This document shows positions 7,472 through 15,173 of a stretch of 38,437 nt of DNA, in pieces. The notes beneath the pieces are model-generated. The model searched no databases. It saw nothing but the letters and a program-made list of their open reading frames with translations, and had not been told where the DNA came from. This stretch comes from JAVBRU01 sp031547595 (lineage in GTDB: Bacteria > Bacillota > Clostridia > Christensenellales > Aristaeellaceae). A program made the position numbers and the translations under genes. The DNA is taken from assembly GCA_031547595.1 (NCBI GenBank), contig JAVBRU010000022.1, positions 1 through 38,437 of the forward strand, read 5' to 3'. How positions within the stretch are numbered: the first letter of the stretch is position 1; each line of letters opens with the position of its first letter.

Positions 7472-8336
7472 ACTTATGGTAACGGGCGCACTGGGCAATG
7501 TGGGCGGCTATGTGGCGAATTACGCCATTGCTGGCGGGCAGGAGGTTACCGTTGCGGATATCAACGTGGATGCGCTGAAGGCCAGGTACGGCGAAACGGC
7601 TGAAGCGGTATTCTTTGATTTTACTGCCCCCCAAACCTATGCCCCTGCACTTAGTGGGGTAGACCGGGTATTTATCATGCGCCCGCCCCACCTGGGCAAG
7701 CCCGAGGACTTAAAGCCCTTTGTGGAAGCGCTGAAAGCCCATGGCGGCATTCGGTTGGTGAGCTTTCTCTCCCTCATTGGCGTGGAAAATAATCCTGTGC
7801 CGCCCCATCACAAAATCGAAAAGTACATTGAAAAGGCGGGCCTTCCGTACTGCCACATCCGCCCCAGCTTTTTCATGCAGAATATCAGCGGCATCCACGC
7901 CTTTGAGGTGAAGCATTTCGACCGCATCGTGGTGCCGGTGAAAAAAGCCCTGACCAGCTTTATCGATGCGGAGGATATTGGCGAGATCACGGCGAAGGTA
8001 TTATCAGAGCCTGATAAGTATCAAAACAGGGGCTATGCCATCACCGGCCCGGAGGCCATTGATTACTATGCCGCAGCGAAAATCATGACGGAGGAGCTGG
8101 GCCGCCCCATTACCTATGCCGATCCAAAGCCGGCACTGGCCAAAAGGTACTGGATCGACATCCGGGGCCTGGATAAGGAATACGCCATCGTTATGGGCAT
8201 GCTGTACATGATGACCCGCATGGGCACCGCCAGGACCGTCACCACGGTTTTTGAAGATGTGATGGGCAAAAAACCCCAAACATTCCGGCAGTTTGTGAAA
8301 AAGAATCTGAATGCATGGAGGAGGGAATCCCTGTGA
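7464..8336 (+). CDS. NmrA-like NAD(P)-binding (atypical SDR) protein
   Basis: A 290-residue Rossmann protein. GALGNVG at residues 8-14 is the atypical-SDR GxxGxxG loop, and D32 closes strand 2, which would favour NAD(H) if it contacts the ribose. Later motifs (VDRVFIMRPPHL, LVSFLSLIGVE, YCHIRPSFFMQNI, DAEDIGEITAKVL) are characteristic of NmrA/quinone-oxidoreductase-2-like members, which reduce quinones or act as redox sensors. Start ATG 7464 has GGAGG 9 nt upstream and overlaps the MarR gene by 8 nt; its own last codons overlap the flavodoxin gene. The substrate cannot be predicted. Confidence 0.85.
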   Translation: MGKLMVTGALGNVGGYVANYAIAGGQEVTVADINVDALKARYGETAEAVFFDFTAPQTYAPALSGVDRVFIMRPPHLGKPEDLKPFVEALKAHGGIRLVSFLSLIGVENNPVPPHHKIEKYIEKAGLPYCHIRPSFFMQNISGIHAFEVKHFDRIVVPVKKALTSFIDAEDIGEITAKVLSEPDKYQNRGYAITGPEAIDYYAAAKIMTEELGRPITYADPKPALAKRYWIDIRGLDKEYAIVMGMLYMMTRMGTARTVTTVFEDVMGKKPQTFRQFVKKNLNAWRRESL

Positions 8337-8749
8337 AAACACTGGTCATCTATTATTCCTACACGGGAAAGACCAAAAAGCTGGCGGCTGAAACCGCTAA
8401 AAAGTGGTCTGCCGACCTTTATGAGGTGCAGGAGGTCAAAAGAAGGTCTGCTCCATCCGCCTATGTGCTTGGCTCCCTTGCGGCGAGGGGCCGAAAAACC
8501 GCCAAGCTTCAGGAGCTCCGCTGCGATTTTTCCGCTTATGATAAGCTCATTATCTTAATGCCTATCTGGGCTGGCTATCCCGCTCCGCCCATGAACAATA
8601 TCATCGATAAGCTGCCCAAGGGCAAAACTGTGGAGCTGATTATGACCTCGGGAAGCGGCAACTCCAAGGGCAGCGCCGAGGAAACCAAGCAGCTGATATC
8701 GAAAAAGGGCTGCGCCGTGTCCAGCTACCGTGATGTGAAGACGGCTTAG
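8333..8749 (+). CDS. flavodoxin-family protein
   Basis: A 138-residue flavodoxin-like protein. The N-terminal YYSYTGKTKKLA is the FMN-phosphate loop (S/TxTGxT type) after strand 1, followed by LIILMPIWAGYPAPPMNNII (50s-type loop) and a terminal strand LIMTSGSGNSKG. It would act as a soluble electron carrier or FMN-binding reductase in the cytoplasm. Start GTG 8333 overlaps the previous stop in GTGA and has GGAGGAGGG upstream; an in-frame ATG at 8315 lies inside that ribosome site. It is slightly short for the family, so the last helix may be reduced. Confidence 0.8.
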   Translation: MKTLVIYYSYTGKTKKLAAETAKKWSADLYEVQEVKRRSAPSAYVLGSLAARGRKTAKLQELRCDFSAYDKLIILMPIWAGYPAPPMNNIIDKLPKGKTVELIMTSGSGNSKGSAEETKQLISKKGCAVSSYRDVKTA

Positions 8750-8974
8750 CCCATTCCATGCTGGCGGCGCTTATTCTTTTGTTTTTCATACCGCATCTGG
8801 TATAAGAGCATACACGGGATCGCAAATGGCGCTGCTGCCCGCACTGTCATCAGATCATCGACCACAAATATGAGTCGAAATTGATAGACTGATGATAGTT
8901 ATAGCGTGAGTATCAAGCACTATAAACGATACTAACTCATTACAATAGCGCTTTGCGAACGGTAAAACATCAGC

Positions 8975-9043
8975 TGCAACACGAAAATGCAACACAAACC
9001 GGAAAAACGGCGCCAACATGCGCCTTATACGCGTCTATACGCG
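8975..9043. repeat. short direct repeats beside the tRNA fragment
   Basis: TGCAACAC occurs at 8975-8982 and again at 8988-8995 (13 bp apart); TATACGCG occurs at 9026-9033 and 9036-9043 (10 bp apart). Paired short direct repeats next to a tRNA 3' end resemble arm-type integrase sites of an attachment region. They are short enough to arise by chance. The rest of the 437-bp gap 8750-9186 shows no gene. Confidence 0.4.
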
Positions 9044-9068
9044 GGTTCGACTCCCATTGGGCGCGCCA
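9044..9068 (+). other. tRNA 3'-end fragment (candidate attachment-site scar)
   Basis: GGTTCGACTCCCATTGGGCGCGCCA is a T-loop (TTCGACT), the 3' half of a T-stem, the 3' acceptor strand and an encoded CCA. No 5' acceptor, D-arm or anticodon arm precedes it, and the 5' T-stem only partly pairs, so the tRNA is not intact. The 3' strand implies an acceptor beginning GCGCCCA, as in several Firmicutes tRNA-Arg genes; that identity is tentative. It is followed directly by a strong terminator, as at the end of a real tRNA gene. Such fragments are left by elements that integrate into tRNA genes. Confidence 0.6.
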
Positions 9069-9070
9069 CA

Positions 9071-9108
9071 AGCCTGAAGCGTACCAGCGCTTCGGGCTTT
9101 TTGTTTGT
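9071..9108 (+). terminator. intrinsic terminator
   Basis: AGCCTGAAGCG (9071-9081) pairs with CGCTTCGGGCT (9088-9098) over 11 bp with one G-U, loop of six, followed by a T-rich run to 9108. It lies 2 nt after the tRNA 3' fragment and is probably the original tRNA terminator. It also separates the MarR operon from the EFR1 gene. Confidence 0.85.
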
Positions 9109-9129
9109 TGTCACATAGAAAAGTTTCCC

Positions 9130-9163
9130 TTGCCAAGTGCTGGTATTTCGCTTATGATAAGCG
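9130..9163 (+). promoter_or_regulatory. EFR1 promoter with overlapping palindrome
   Basis: TTGCCA (9130-9135), a 17-bp spacer and TATGAT (9153-9158) form a good promoter ending about 30 nt before the ATG at 9187. CGCTTAT-G-ATAAGCG (9149-9163) is a perfect 7-bp-arm palindrome that covers the -10, a likely repressor site. The regulator is unknown. Confidence 0.65.
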
Positions 9164-9186
9164 CATCATCATCCAAAGGAGCCGTT

Positions 9187-9939
9187 ATGATTTTTTATTT
9201 TACTGCCACTGGCAACAGCCTGTATGTTGCGCAGCGCATTGCGCAAAAGACGGACGACACCTGCCAGAACCTTGCTACGCGTATAAATCAAAAGGATCTT
9301 GTGCTCACGCTGCGGGAGGGAGAGCCGCTCGGTTTTGTGGTGCCCGTTTATTTCTTTGGCCTGCCTATGATTGTGGCAGAGTTTATGAAAAAGTTGACGG
9401 CACTCTCCCCAAAGCCTGCTTTTTCGTATGTGGTGCTCAATTGCGGCGGCAGCACCGGCCACACTGCCAGGCAAGCGCTGCGCTGCTTCCCGGCAGACGC
9501 TGTTTTCAGCATCGTGACGGTGGATAATTACGTGCCTCTCTATCCGATTGCCGATGCAAAAACCATCGAAAACAACCTCAATCAGGCCGATATTGCTCTG
9601 GATGCGATCACCGACCATATTCAAAGGCGCGACCATGGCGTGTTTGACACGCTGCAGGGCCGCTTCGCGGGGCTGATTACCAATGTTGCCTATCCGCTGT
9701 ACCGCCATGGGCGTAAAACCAAGCGTTTCACCGTCACCGATGCGTGCACGGGCTGCGGCCACTGCGCCAAGGTGTGCCCGCGTAGCATCATTCAAATGCA
9801 GGAGGCCCACCCCACATGGCAGAAGCCCCAGTGCGAGTTCTGCCTGGCCTGCCTGCACCGTTGCCCCCGTGCCGCCATCCAGCATGGCCGCAAGAGCGCC
9901 GCGAATGGCCGCTATGTCAACCCCCGGGTCAAGCTGTAG
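9187..9939 (+). CDS. EFR1-family ferredoxin/flavodoxin fusion
   Basis: A 250-residue protein of the EFR1 type. The flavodoxin-like N-terminus carries FTATGNSLYVAQ (FMN loop) and VVPVYFFGLPMIV. The C-terminal third carries two 4Fe-4S motifs, CTGCGHCAKVCP and CEFCLACLHRCP (both CxxCxxCxxxCP). It is predicted to shuttle electrons between a bound FMN and two clusters in the cytoplasm; the partner is unknown. The frame stays open far upstream through the tRNA fragment, but ATG 9187 has AAAGGAG in front and follows the promoter at 9130-9158, so the longer frame is rejected. It stands alone, followed by MITE copy 3. Confidence 0.88.
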   Translation: MIFYFTATGNSLYVAQRIAQKTDDTCQNLATRINQKDLVLTLREGEPLGFVVPVYFFGLPMIVAEFMKKLTALSPKPAFSYVVLNCGGSTGHTARQALRCFPADAVFSIVTVDNYVPLYPIADAKTIENNLNQADIALDAITDHIQRRDHGVFDTLQGRFAGLITNVAYPLYRHGRKTKRFTVTDACTGCGHCAKVCPRSIIQMQEAHPTWQKPQCEFCLACLHRCPRAAIQHGRKSAANGRYVNPRVKL

Positions 9940-9956
9940 TCGCTCGCCTCATACTA

Positions 9957-10112
9957 GGGCGTGTTTCAAAGCCATGCCATGCATCTTCGGAGGCTAGAAG
10001 CGCCATTTCTGCGTTGTCAAACCTTGAAATGGTGCTATTCCGGCGGTTTGCGGCCTTAAACTGACGCTTTATCCTCGAGAATCTGCACGTCCCGGACTTT
10101 TGAAACACGCGC
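9957..10112. repeat. MITE-like element, copy 3 (diverged)
   Basis: A 156-bp diverged copy of the elements at 77 and 6758. TA flanks it at 9955-9956 and 10113-10114; the left end is GGGCGTGTTTCAAA and the right end TTTGAAACACGCGC. It has a small internal deletion around the TAGCGATGCTA hairpin and several substitutions, so it is older than the other two. It lies between the EFR1 gene and an AT-rich acetyltransferase gene. Confidence 0.8.
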
Positions 10113-10136
10113 TAGTAAAAACTCATAGGTGCGTGG

Positions 10137-10142
10137 TATAAT
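10137..10142 (+). promoter_or_regulatory. -10 element before the AT-rich GNAT
   Basis: TATAAT lies 33 nt before the ATG at 10176. The hexamer 17 bp upstream (AGTAAA) is not a good -35 and abuts the right edge of MITE copy 3, so transcription may depend on sequence left by that element or on an activator. Confidence 0.4.
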
Positions 10143-10175
10143 TACACCTGCAAATCAGAGCCGGGAGTGATGATA

Positions 10176-10700
10176 ATGATAATTGAAGCAGAAAGACTCA
10201 TGTTAAGAGAGTATAGTTTTGAAGATTTTGATGCCCTATTCGAAATAATGTCAGACACAGAAACCATGGAACATTATCCTAAGCCTTTTGACGAAGAACG
10301 CACAAAGGGATGGATTGAATGGAATCTTAAGAACTATCAGGAATATGGATTTGGTCTATGGGCTGTTGTCTTGAAAGAAACAGGCGAATTTATAGGTGAT
10401 TGCGGCATGACAATCCAAAAAATAGATGGAGAATCACTTCCGGAAATAGGGTATCACATTCATAAGAAGCATTGGAGAAAGGGATTTGGAAGTGAAGCTG
10501 CGAGGGCGGTTAGAGACTGGGCGTTCGAAAATACGAAATACGATTGCCTGTATTCATATATGAAATATACAAACATAGGGTCCTACTCTACTGCTATTGC
10601 ATGTGGAATGAAAAAAGTTAAAGAATATGCAGACGATAAGAATAGAACCTTATATGCTTATGCGATTACGCGTGAAGAATGGAATGCGCTTAAGCGATAA
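10176..10700 (+). CDS. GNAT-family N-acetyltransferase
   Basis: A 174-residue RimJ/RimL-type acetyltransferase: IEAERLMLREYSFEDF at the start, then EIGYHIHKKHWRKGFGSEAARAV, which contains the acetyl-CoA-binding Q/RxxGxG/A-like loop, and YSTAIACGMKKVKEY near the end. The acceptor could be a protein N-terminus, antibiotic or metabolite and cannot be told. Start ATG 10176 has GGGAG 8 nt upstream; GTG 10167 and ATG 10170 are too close to that site. Base and codon use are plainly AT-richer than in the neighbours (many ATA, AAA, TTA codons), suggesting separate acquisition. Confidence 0.88.
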   Translation: MIIEAERLMLREYSFEDFDALFEIMSDTETMEHYPKPFDEERTKGWIEWNLKNYQEYGFGLWAVVLKETGEFIGDCGMTIQKIDGESLPEIGYHIHKKHWRKGFGSEAARAVRDWAFENTKYDCLYSYMKYTNIGSYSTAIACGMKKVKEYADDKNRTLYAYAITREEWNALKR

Positions 10701-10750
10701 AGATAAGGAAGAAACACGCAAGCAAAATGACTGGAGGAACCCTACAGACG

Positions 10751-11977
10751 ATGAAGCATTTGAGCCACTATATCAGGAGTATCTTTAGGCCGGGCGCAAA
10801 GTATGGCTCCTTCCTGACAACCTTGCTTCTGTCCGGCATTGCCTACGGCTTGTACCGCGGCGTGCAGGATAATTATCTTGCGCAAATTGCACATATTTCG
10901 GAGTTTGAGCGCGGAGTCGTTGAGTTCTTCCGGGAAATCCCGGGGCTGCTGGTTGTATTGATCCTTGCCGCGATGCACCGTATGTCTGCCAGCAAGATTT
11001 TCAAAGTTGGAACGGCGATCATGCTGGCCGGCATGGTGGGGCTGACGATTGCTGCAACGGGTAAGTTTGTGGTTGTCGTGTTCATGGTGGTATTCAGCTT
11101 TGGCGAGCACATCATTATGCCCGTCAAAAGCACCATCACAATGGATTTGGCAAACAAAGAAAGCGGCGGCATGGCCCTTGGAATATCCGGCTCTGTGGGC
11201 CAGCTTGGAAACATTGTCGGTCTCGTTGTCGTTACGGGATTATTTGCGCTTTTCTCGCATTTGGCGGGTGAATACGATGTGGTGGTGCCCTTCAAGATCA
11301 TCCTGGCTGTTTCGGCCGCGTTTATGGTGGGCGCTGTCCTGGTGTCGCTTTCGCTTAAGGAGTCCAAGCAAAATCCCGTGTATAAGCGGTTCTATTTCGC
11401 AAAAAAATTTACGAAGTTTTATATGCTGGAGGTTTTCTATGGCGCGCGAAAGCAGGTTTTTCTGACCTTTGCGCCCTATGCGCTGATATTGCACTATGGC
11501 GCGGACACATCGCTGATTGCAATGCTGCTGGCGATTTGCGCCATTTGCGGTACAATTGCCAGCCCCCTCATTGGCAAAATCATTGACAAGCTGGGGTACA
11601 AGGTCGTCATGGTATCCGACACCTTGATTCTCGTGATTGTCTGTTTCTTTTATGGTTTTTCGCACCGGATATTCCCTGAAAATATCGCGTTCATTGTCGT
11701 GTGCGTAAACTATGTGCTGGATTCCATCATTTCTCTGGCGAGTATGGCAAGCAATGTATATGTCCGCGACATCGCGGACAGCCCGGAGGAAGTGGTCGCC
11801 ACATTGTCCACGGGGGTGTCCGTCAATCATGTGATCAGTATTTTTATCGCGCTTGTCGGCGGCTGGATCTGGGCAAATGTAGGCATTGAAGTGCTATTTT
11901 CGCTTTCTGCAGTGCTTGGCATTGCAAACTCGGCTTACGCGGCGACGATAAAACCCACTCGTGCACCTTCCCTATAA
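10751..11977 (+). CDS. MFS-type transporter
   Basis: A protein of about 408 residues with roughly twelve hydrophobic segments in two six-helix halves. The inter-helix signature region of the first half is FFREIPGLLVVLILAAMHRMSASK, and the second half starts near APYALILHYGADTSLIAML. It is predicted to be a plasma-membrane secondary transporter; the substrate is unknown. ATG 10751 follows GGAGGA by 12 nt; an in-frame ATG at 10727 precedes that ribosome site and is less likely. It is followed after 35 nt by the GNAT/DUF6273 gene and then a nitroreductase, which may be co-transcribed. Confidence 0.82.
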   Translation: MKHLSHYIRSIFRPGAKYGSFLTTLLLSGIAYGLYRGVQDNYLAQIAHISEFERGVVEFFREIPGLLVVLILAAMHRMSASKIFKVGTAIMLAGMVGLTIAATGKFVVVVFMVVFSFGEHIIMPVKSTITMDLANKESGGMALGISGSVGQLGNIVGLVVVTGLFALFSHLAGEYDVVVPFKIILAVSAAFMVGAVLVSLSLKESKQNPVYKRFYFAKKFTKFYMLEVFYGARKQVFLTFAPYALILHYGADTSLIAMLLAICAICGTIASPLIGKIIDKLGYKVVMVSDTLILVIVCFFYGFSHRIFPENIAFIVVCVNYVLDSIISLASMASNVYVRDIADSPEEVVATLSTGVSVNHVISIFIALVGGWIWANVGIEVLFSLSAVLGIANSAYAATIKPTRAPSL

Positions 11978-12012
11978 GATGACAATCCGGAGCAAGAGAA
12001 AGAGGAAGCACA

Positions 12013-13164
12013 ATGAATCTGAAAACAAAGCGGTTAAGTATCCGCCCTTTTACAATGAATGACGCGGCGGATGCTCATGCTTTTTTCACACTTACGGAAG
12101 TAATGCAGCCGGTGGGCATGGCGCCCGCTTTCACCGCTATGGAGCAAACCAAATCAAGGCTCGCCCATTGGGAAACGGATGGGCTGCACCATGCCATTGC
12201 GCTTCATGATACAGGCGAAGTCATTGGCTATATTGCCGTAAACCCGGACTCTGAGGAAGGGCGAGGAGACACCCGGGAGCTAGGGTTTGCCCTGCATCCG
12301 GCTTATCAGCACAAAGGGTATATGGATGAAGCGGTTTCAGCAACGCTGGACGAGCTGCGCCGGACGGGTGTCCGCTTTGTATGGGCATGCTGTTTTCAGG
12401 AGAATCTGCCTTCCAAGCGGTTTATTGAGCGCACAGGGTTTGTCCTTCAGCAGGAAGGCGAGTTTGCGGCTCAAGGCGCGGGAAAGACCTACCCTTCTTT
12501 CGAGTATCGCATGGAGCTCTCAAAGGAAGGCCGTATGCAAATAGGCGACATCATATCATTTGACAAATACCAGTGGCGGGTGCTTGATGTTCAAAACAAT
12601 GCGGCACTTATCATAACGGAAGAGATGGTAGCGCAGCGCCCCTACCATAATCGGCCGGGGGATGTGACTTGGGCAGACTGTGAACTGAGACAGTACCTGA
12701 ACGGCGCGTTCTATGATACCTTCAGCGAAGTGAATCGATCCCGAATCATGGCGGTTACGAATAAAAACCCTGACAACCCCTGGTATGCTGCCAAGGGCGG
12801 AGGGGATACGCAGGATCACCTGTTTCTTTTAAGCATTGACGAGGCCGTATGCAAATACTTTGGCGACAGCAGCCGGAACCTTGAAAACCGCAGCGCCAAA
12901 CAACGGTACTGGTTTCAAAAGAAAGATGAGAACAATCAGAAGCGAAAATCAACTTTCGATGGGTTCATCTGGTGGTGGTGGCTTCGCTCGCCCGGGCGCG
13001 ACAACAGGCGGGCCGTTTACATCCACGGCGATGGCAATTTGGGCATCCAGGGCAACGGCACCTTTCACTATAGCAGCAATGGGCTTCATCCTTTAACAGG
13101 GGATAACAGCGGCGGCGTCCGCCCTGCGCTGTGGTTGAAGCTTTCATCTGATAACGACCTATAA
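12013..13164 (+). CDS. GNAT acetyltransferase fused to a DUF6273-like domain
   Basis: A 383-residue protein in two parts. Residues 1-~170 are a GNAT domain (LKTKRLSIRPFTMND, LGFALHPAYQHKGYMDEA, FIERTGFVLQQEG). Residues ~175-383 match the DUF6273 pattern: MQIGDIISFDKYQWRVLDV, SIDEAVCKYF, WWWWLRSPG, and the terminal SGGVRPALWLKL typical of these C-type-lectin-like domains. The start ATG has AGAGGAAG upstream. At the junction, AAGGAAGG sits 4 nt before an in-frame ATG (12535), so the second domain could also be made alone. The single frame shows no stop between the parts. The role of the second domain is unknown. Confidence 0.8.
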   Translation: MNLKTKRLSIRPFTMNDAADAHAFFTLTEVMQPVGMAPAFTAMEQTKSRLAHWETDGLHHAIALHDTGEVIGYIAVNPDSEEGRGDTRELGFALHPAYQHKGYMDEAVSATLDELRRTGVRFVWACCFQENLPSKRFIERTGFVLQQEGEFAAQGAGKTYPSFEYRMELSKEGRMQIGDIISFDKYQWRVLDVQNNAALIITEEMVAQRPYHNRPGDVTWADCELRQYLNGAFYDTFSEVNRSRIMAVTNKNPDNPWYAAKGGGDTQDHLFLLSIDEAVCKYFGDSSRNLENRSAKQRYWFQKKDENNQKRKSTFDGFIWWWWLRSPGRDNRRAVYIHGDGNLGIQGNGTFHYSSNGLHPLTGDNSGGVRPALWLKLSSDNDL

Positions 13165-13176
13165 AGGAGGTTCGAA

Positions 13177-13770
13177 ATGGACACTTTATCTGCCATCAAC
13201 GCAAGAAGAAGCATTCGTAAATTTCAGGATCAGCCCGTGCCTCGCCAGCTGATCGAGCAAATATTGCAGGCCGGCATTGAGGCGCCTTCCGCGAAGAACC
13301 GTCAGCCCTGGCGCTTTGTGGTGGCGACTCGTGAAGGGGACCGGGCCGCCATGCTGGCTGCCATGCGTTCCGGCCTTGAATGGATGGATCAAAATTCCGG
13401 CTTCGATCCGGCGCTCATGAAGGGTGCATGGCATACCCTTGGCATTATGGAACAAGCGCCGGTGACCATTTTCATACTGAATACAGAAGGCACCTCGCCG
13501 TTTACGGGGCTTGGACCCTTTGGGGAGCGCTTTATGGAACTGGCAAACGTGCAGTCTTTGGGTGCGTGTATAGAAAACATGTGCCTGGCCGCAACGGACG
13601 CAGGGCTTGGCAGCCTATGGATTTGCGATGTTTTTCAGGCGTACGATGCTCTCATTCGGTGGCTTCAAACAGAAGATCAGCTGGTTGCGGCATTGACCAT
13701 CGGCTATGCGGATGAAGCGCCTCTTGCAAGGCCAAGAAAACCCCTTGAGGATATTACTGCCTGGCGCTAA
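13177..13770 (+). CDS. nitroreductase-family protein
   Basis: A 197-residue FMN-dependent nitroreductase-like protein. INARRSIRKFQDQPVP with APSAKNRQPWRFVVA is the classic FMN-phosphate and ribityl-binding start; SLGACIENMCLAATDAGLGSLWI is the second FMN contact and dimer helix, and the C-terminus has the usual PLEDITAWR-type tail. It would reduce nitro, quinone or flavin-type substrates with NAD(P)H in the cytoplasm. The ribosome site AAAGGAGG is near-perfect, 12 nt after the preceding stop, so it is probably co-transcribed with the GNAT/DUF6273 gene. Confidence 0.9.
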   Translation: MDTLSAINARRSIRKFQDQPVPRQLIEQILQAGIEAPSAKNRQPWRFVVATREGDRAAMLAAMRSGLEWMDQNSGFDPALMKGAWHTLGIMEQAPVTIFILNTEGTSPFTGLGPFGERFMELANVQSLGACIENMCLAATDAGLGSLWICDVFQAYDALIRWLQTEDQLVAALTIGYADEAPLARPRKPLEDITAWR

Positions 13771-13811
13771 ATAATAGGGTGTCCACTCAAGGCTGGCACC
13801 AAATTTCAAGA

Positions 13812-13840
13812 TTGCTTTTATGCTGGTTTTTCACTATAAT
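13812..13840 (+). promoter_or_regulatory. promoter of the PPOX-like/methyltransferase pair
   Basis: TTGCTT (13812-13817), a 17-bp spacer and TATAAT (13835-13840), with the first ATG at 13890 and AGGAGGG before it. Confidence 0.75.
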
Positions 13841-13889
13841 AGGCTACATCAAGCGCGGCATGCGCCAATAATATACAGGAGGGCATCCC

Positions 13890-14357
13890 ATGAACAATTA
13901 CGAAAACGCAATGGCTATCATGAATGAACGCTTTGGCAAGGACAACCTGATTGCGGTGGCTACAACCGACGGCGAACGCCTTTACAACCGCGTGGTGGAT
14001 GCGTATTTCTGCGATGGCGCGTTTTACATCAGTACCAACGCGCTTTCAAACAAGGTCAAGCAGGCCGAAGCCCACCCCCAGGTGGCGGTTTGCGCCATCG
14101 ATTGGTTCAGCGGCCACGGCGTGGGGCGGAACCGGGGCTGGGTGCTGGATGAAAGTAATGCCGACATTCGGGCGAAGATCCGGGAAGCCTTTGTGTGGTA
14201 TGACGAGGTGAACAACGAACAGGACCCCAACTGCTGCTTTTTGGAGATCCGCCTGACAGACGGCATGTTGATCAAGGATCATCACGCCATACGCTATCAG
14301 ATCGATTTTACGAATCAGACCGCACTGCTCAGCGAAAACTGGGGCGAATTTAAGTAA
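13890..14357 (+). CDS. pyridoxamine 5'-phosphate oxidase-like flavoprotein
   Basis: A 155-residue split-barrel protein of the PNPOx-like superfamily: LIAVATTDGERLYNRVVDAYFCDGAFYISTNALSNKVKQAEAHPQVAVCAIDW contains the strand pattern and the K-x2-x1-NP-like segment of FMN-binding members, followed by a C-terminal LLSENWGEFK strand. Such proteins bind FMN, F420 or heme; the substrate is unknown. It has its own promoter and AGGAGGG ribosome site. The next gene starts 2 nt after its stop, so the two are co-transcribed. Confidence 0.8.
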   Translation: MNNYENAMAIMNERFGKDNLIAVATTDGERLYNRVVDAYFCDGAFYISTNALSNKVKQAEAHPQVAVCAIDWFSGHGVGRNRGWVLDESNADIRAKIREAFVWYDEVNNEQDPNCCFLEIRLTDGMLIKDHHAIRYQIDFTNQTALLSENWGEFK

Positions 14358-14359
14358 CC

Positions 14360-15157
14360 ATGGCCAGCAATAAAGACTACATACTTGCCCAGTATGCGGA
14401 CGGTGCCAGGGAGGATGGCCGCGCCATCCTTTCAAGAACTTCCGCGCTGGAATTTCATTATACGAAAAAGCACCTGGCGAATCTGATCTCAAAGGATACA
14501 TCCGTTCTTGAGATTGGCTGCGCCACGGGTCATTATGGCGTTTATTATGCTGATAAGTGCCAAGCCTATCTGGGTGTTGACCTGACCCCCGCCCACATCG
14601 CATTGTTTAAGCATAAAATAGCGGAAATGCAGCTTCAAAACGTATCCTGCCAGCTAGGCGATGCCACCGATCTATCTGGCATCCCGGATGGCAGCTTTGA
14701 TGTGGTGCTCTGCCTGGGACCCATGTATCATCTGCCGCTTGCTGAGCGGGAAATGGCTTTTCAGGAAACCGCCAGGGTGTGCAAAAAAGGCGGCGTGGCC
14801 GCCTTTGCATACATCAACAGGATCGGCGTATATGCCGGCGCCTGCGTGATGGATGGCGTGCACTATCCCAGCAAATTGGCAAACCAGCGCGTTTTGATCG
14901 ATGGGACGGATGATATTCGCCCGGATACGTTTTTCTATACGATACCCGAGGAAATGGAAAGGTCGGCCGCCCGACACGGTCTTTGCAAAATCAAAAACCT
15001 GGCCACCGACTTTTTTATCACCATGAATGTTGTAGATAGCATGACAGATGAGCAGTTCGAGCTTATGCGGCCGCTCTACGATCAGATGACTTCCCACGAA
15101 AGCTGCACCGGTATGAGCAATCACGCGCTGCTGGTTTGCAAAAAGGAATCATTCTAG
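14360..15157 (+). CDS. class I SAM-dependent methyltransferase
   Basis: A 265-residue methyltransferase. Motif I is VLEIGCATGHYGVYYAD, the acidic end of strand 2 is YLGVDLTPAH, then LGDATDLSGIPDGSFDVVLCLGPMYHL and the post-motif VCKKGGVAAFAYIN. The LGPMYHL segment is common in small-molecule methyltransferases of Firmicutes; the acceptor is unknown. ATG 14360 begins 2 nt after the preceding stop with no separate ribosome site, suggesting coupling. A terminator-like hairpin follows at 15174-15197. Confidence 0.88.
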   Translation: MASNKDYILAQYADGAREDGRAILSRTSALEFHYTKKHLANLISKDTSVLEIGCATGHYGVYYADKCQAYLGVDLTPAHIALFKHKIAEMQLQNVSCQLGDATDLSGIPDGSFDVVLCLGPMYHLPLAEREMAFQETARVCKKGGVAAFAYINRIGVYAGACVMDGVHYPSKLANQRVLIDGTDDIRPDTFFYTIPEEMERSAARHGLCKIKNLATDFFITMNVVDSMTDEQFELMRPLYDQMTSHESCTGMSNHALLVCKKESF

Positions 15158-15173
15158 GGCGTGCTCCAAACAC

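Noticed and set aside
8953..9186. N-terminal extension of the EFR1 frame
   Set aside because: The extension is a translation of the tRNA fragment, terminator and promoter; the real ATG at 9187 has AAAGGAG and follows the promoter.
12535..13164. DUF6273-like region as a diversity-generating retroelement target
   Set aside because: The lectin-like fold recalls such targets, but no reverse transcriptase or template repeat is present in the window.
15155..15170. TAGGGCGTGCTCCAAA as a fourth MITE end
   Set aside because: It matches the element terminus with two mismatches, but there is no body or second end. It overlaps the methyltransferase stop codon and may be chance or a very old remnant.
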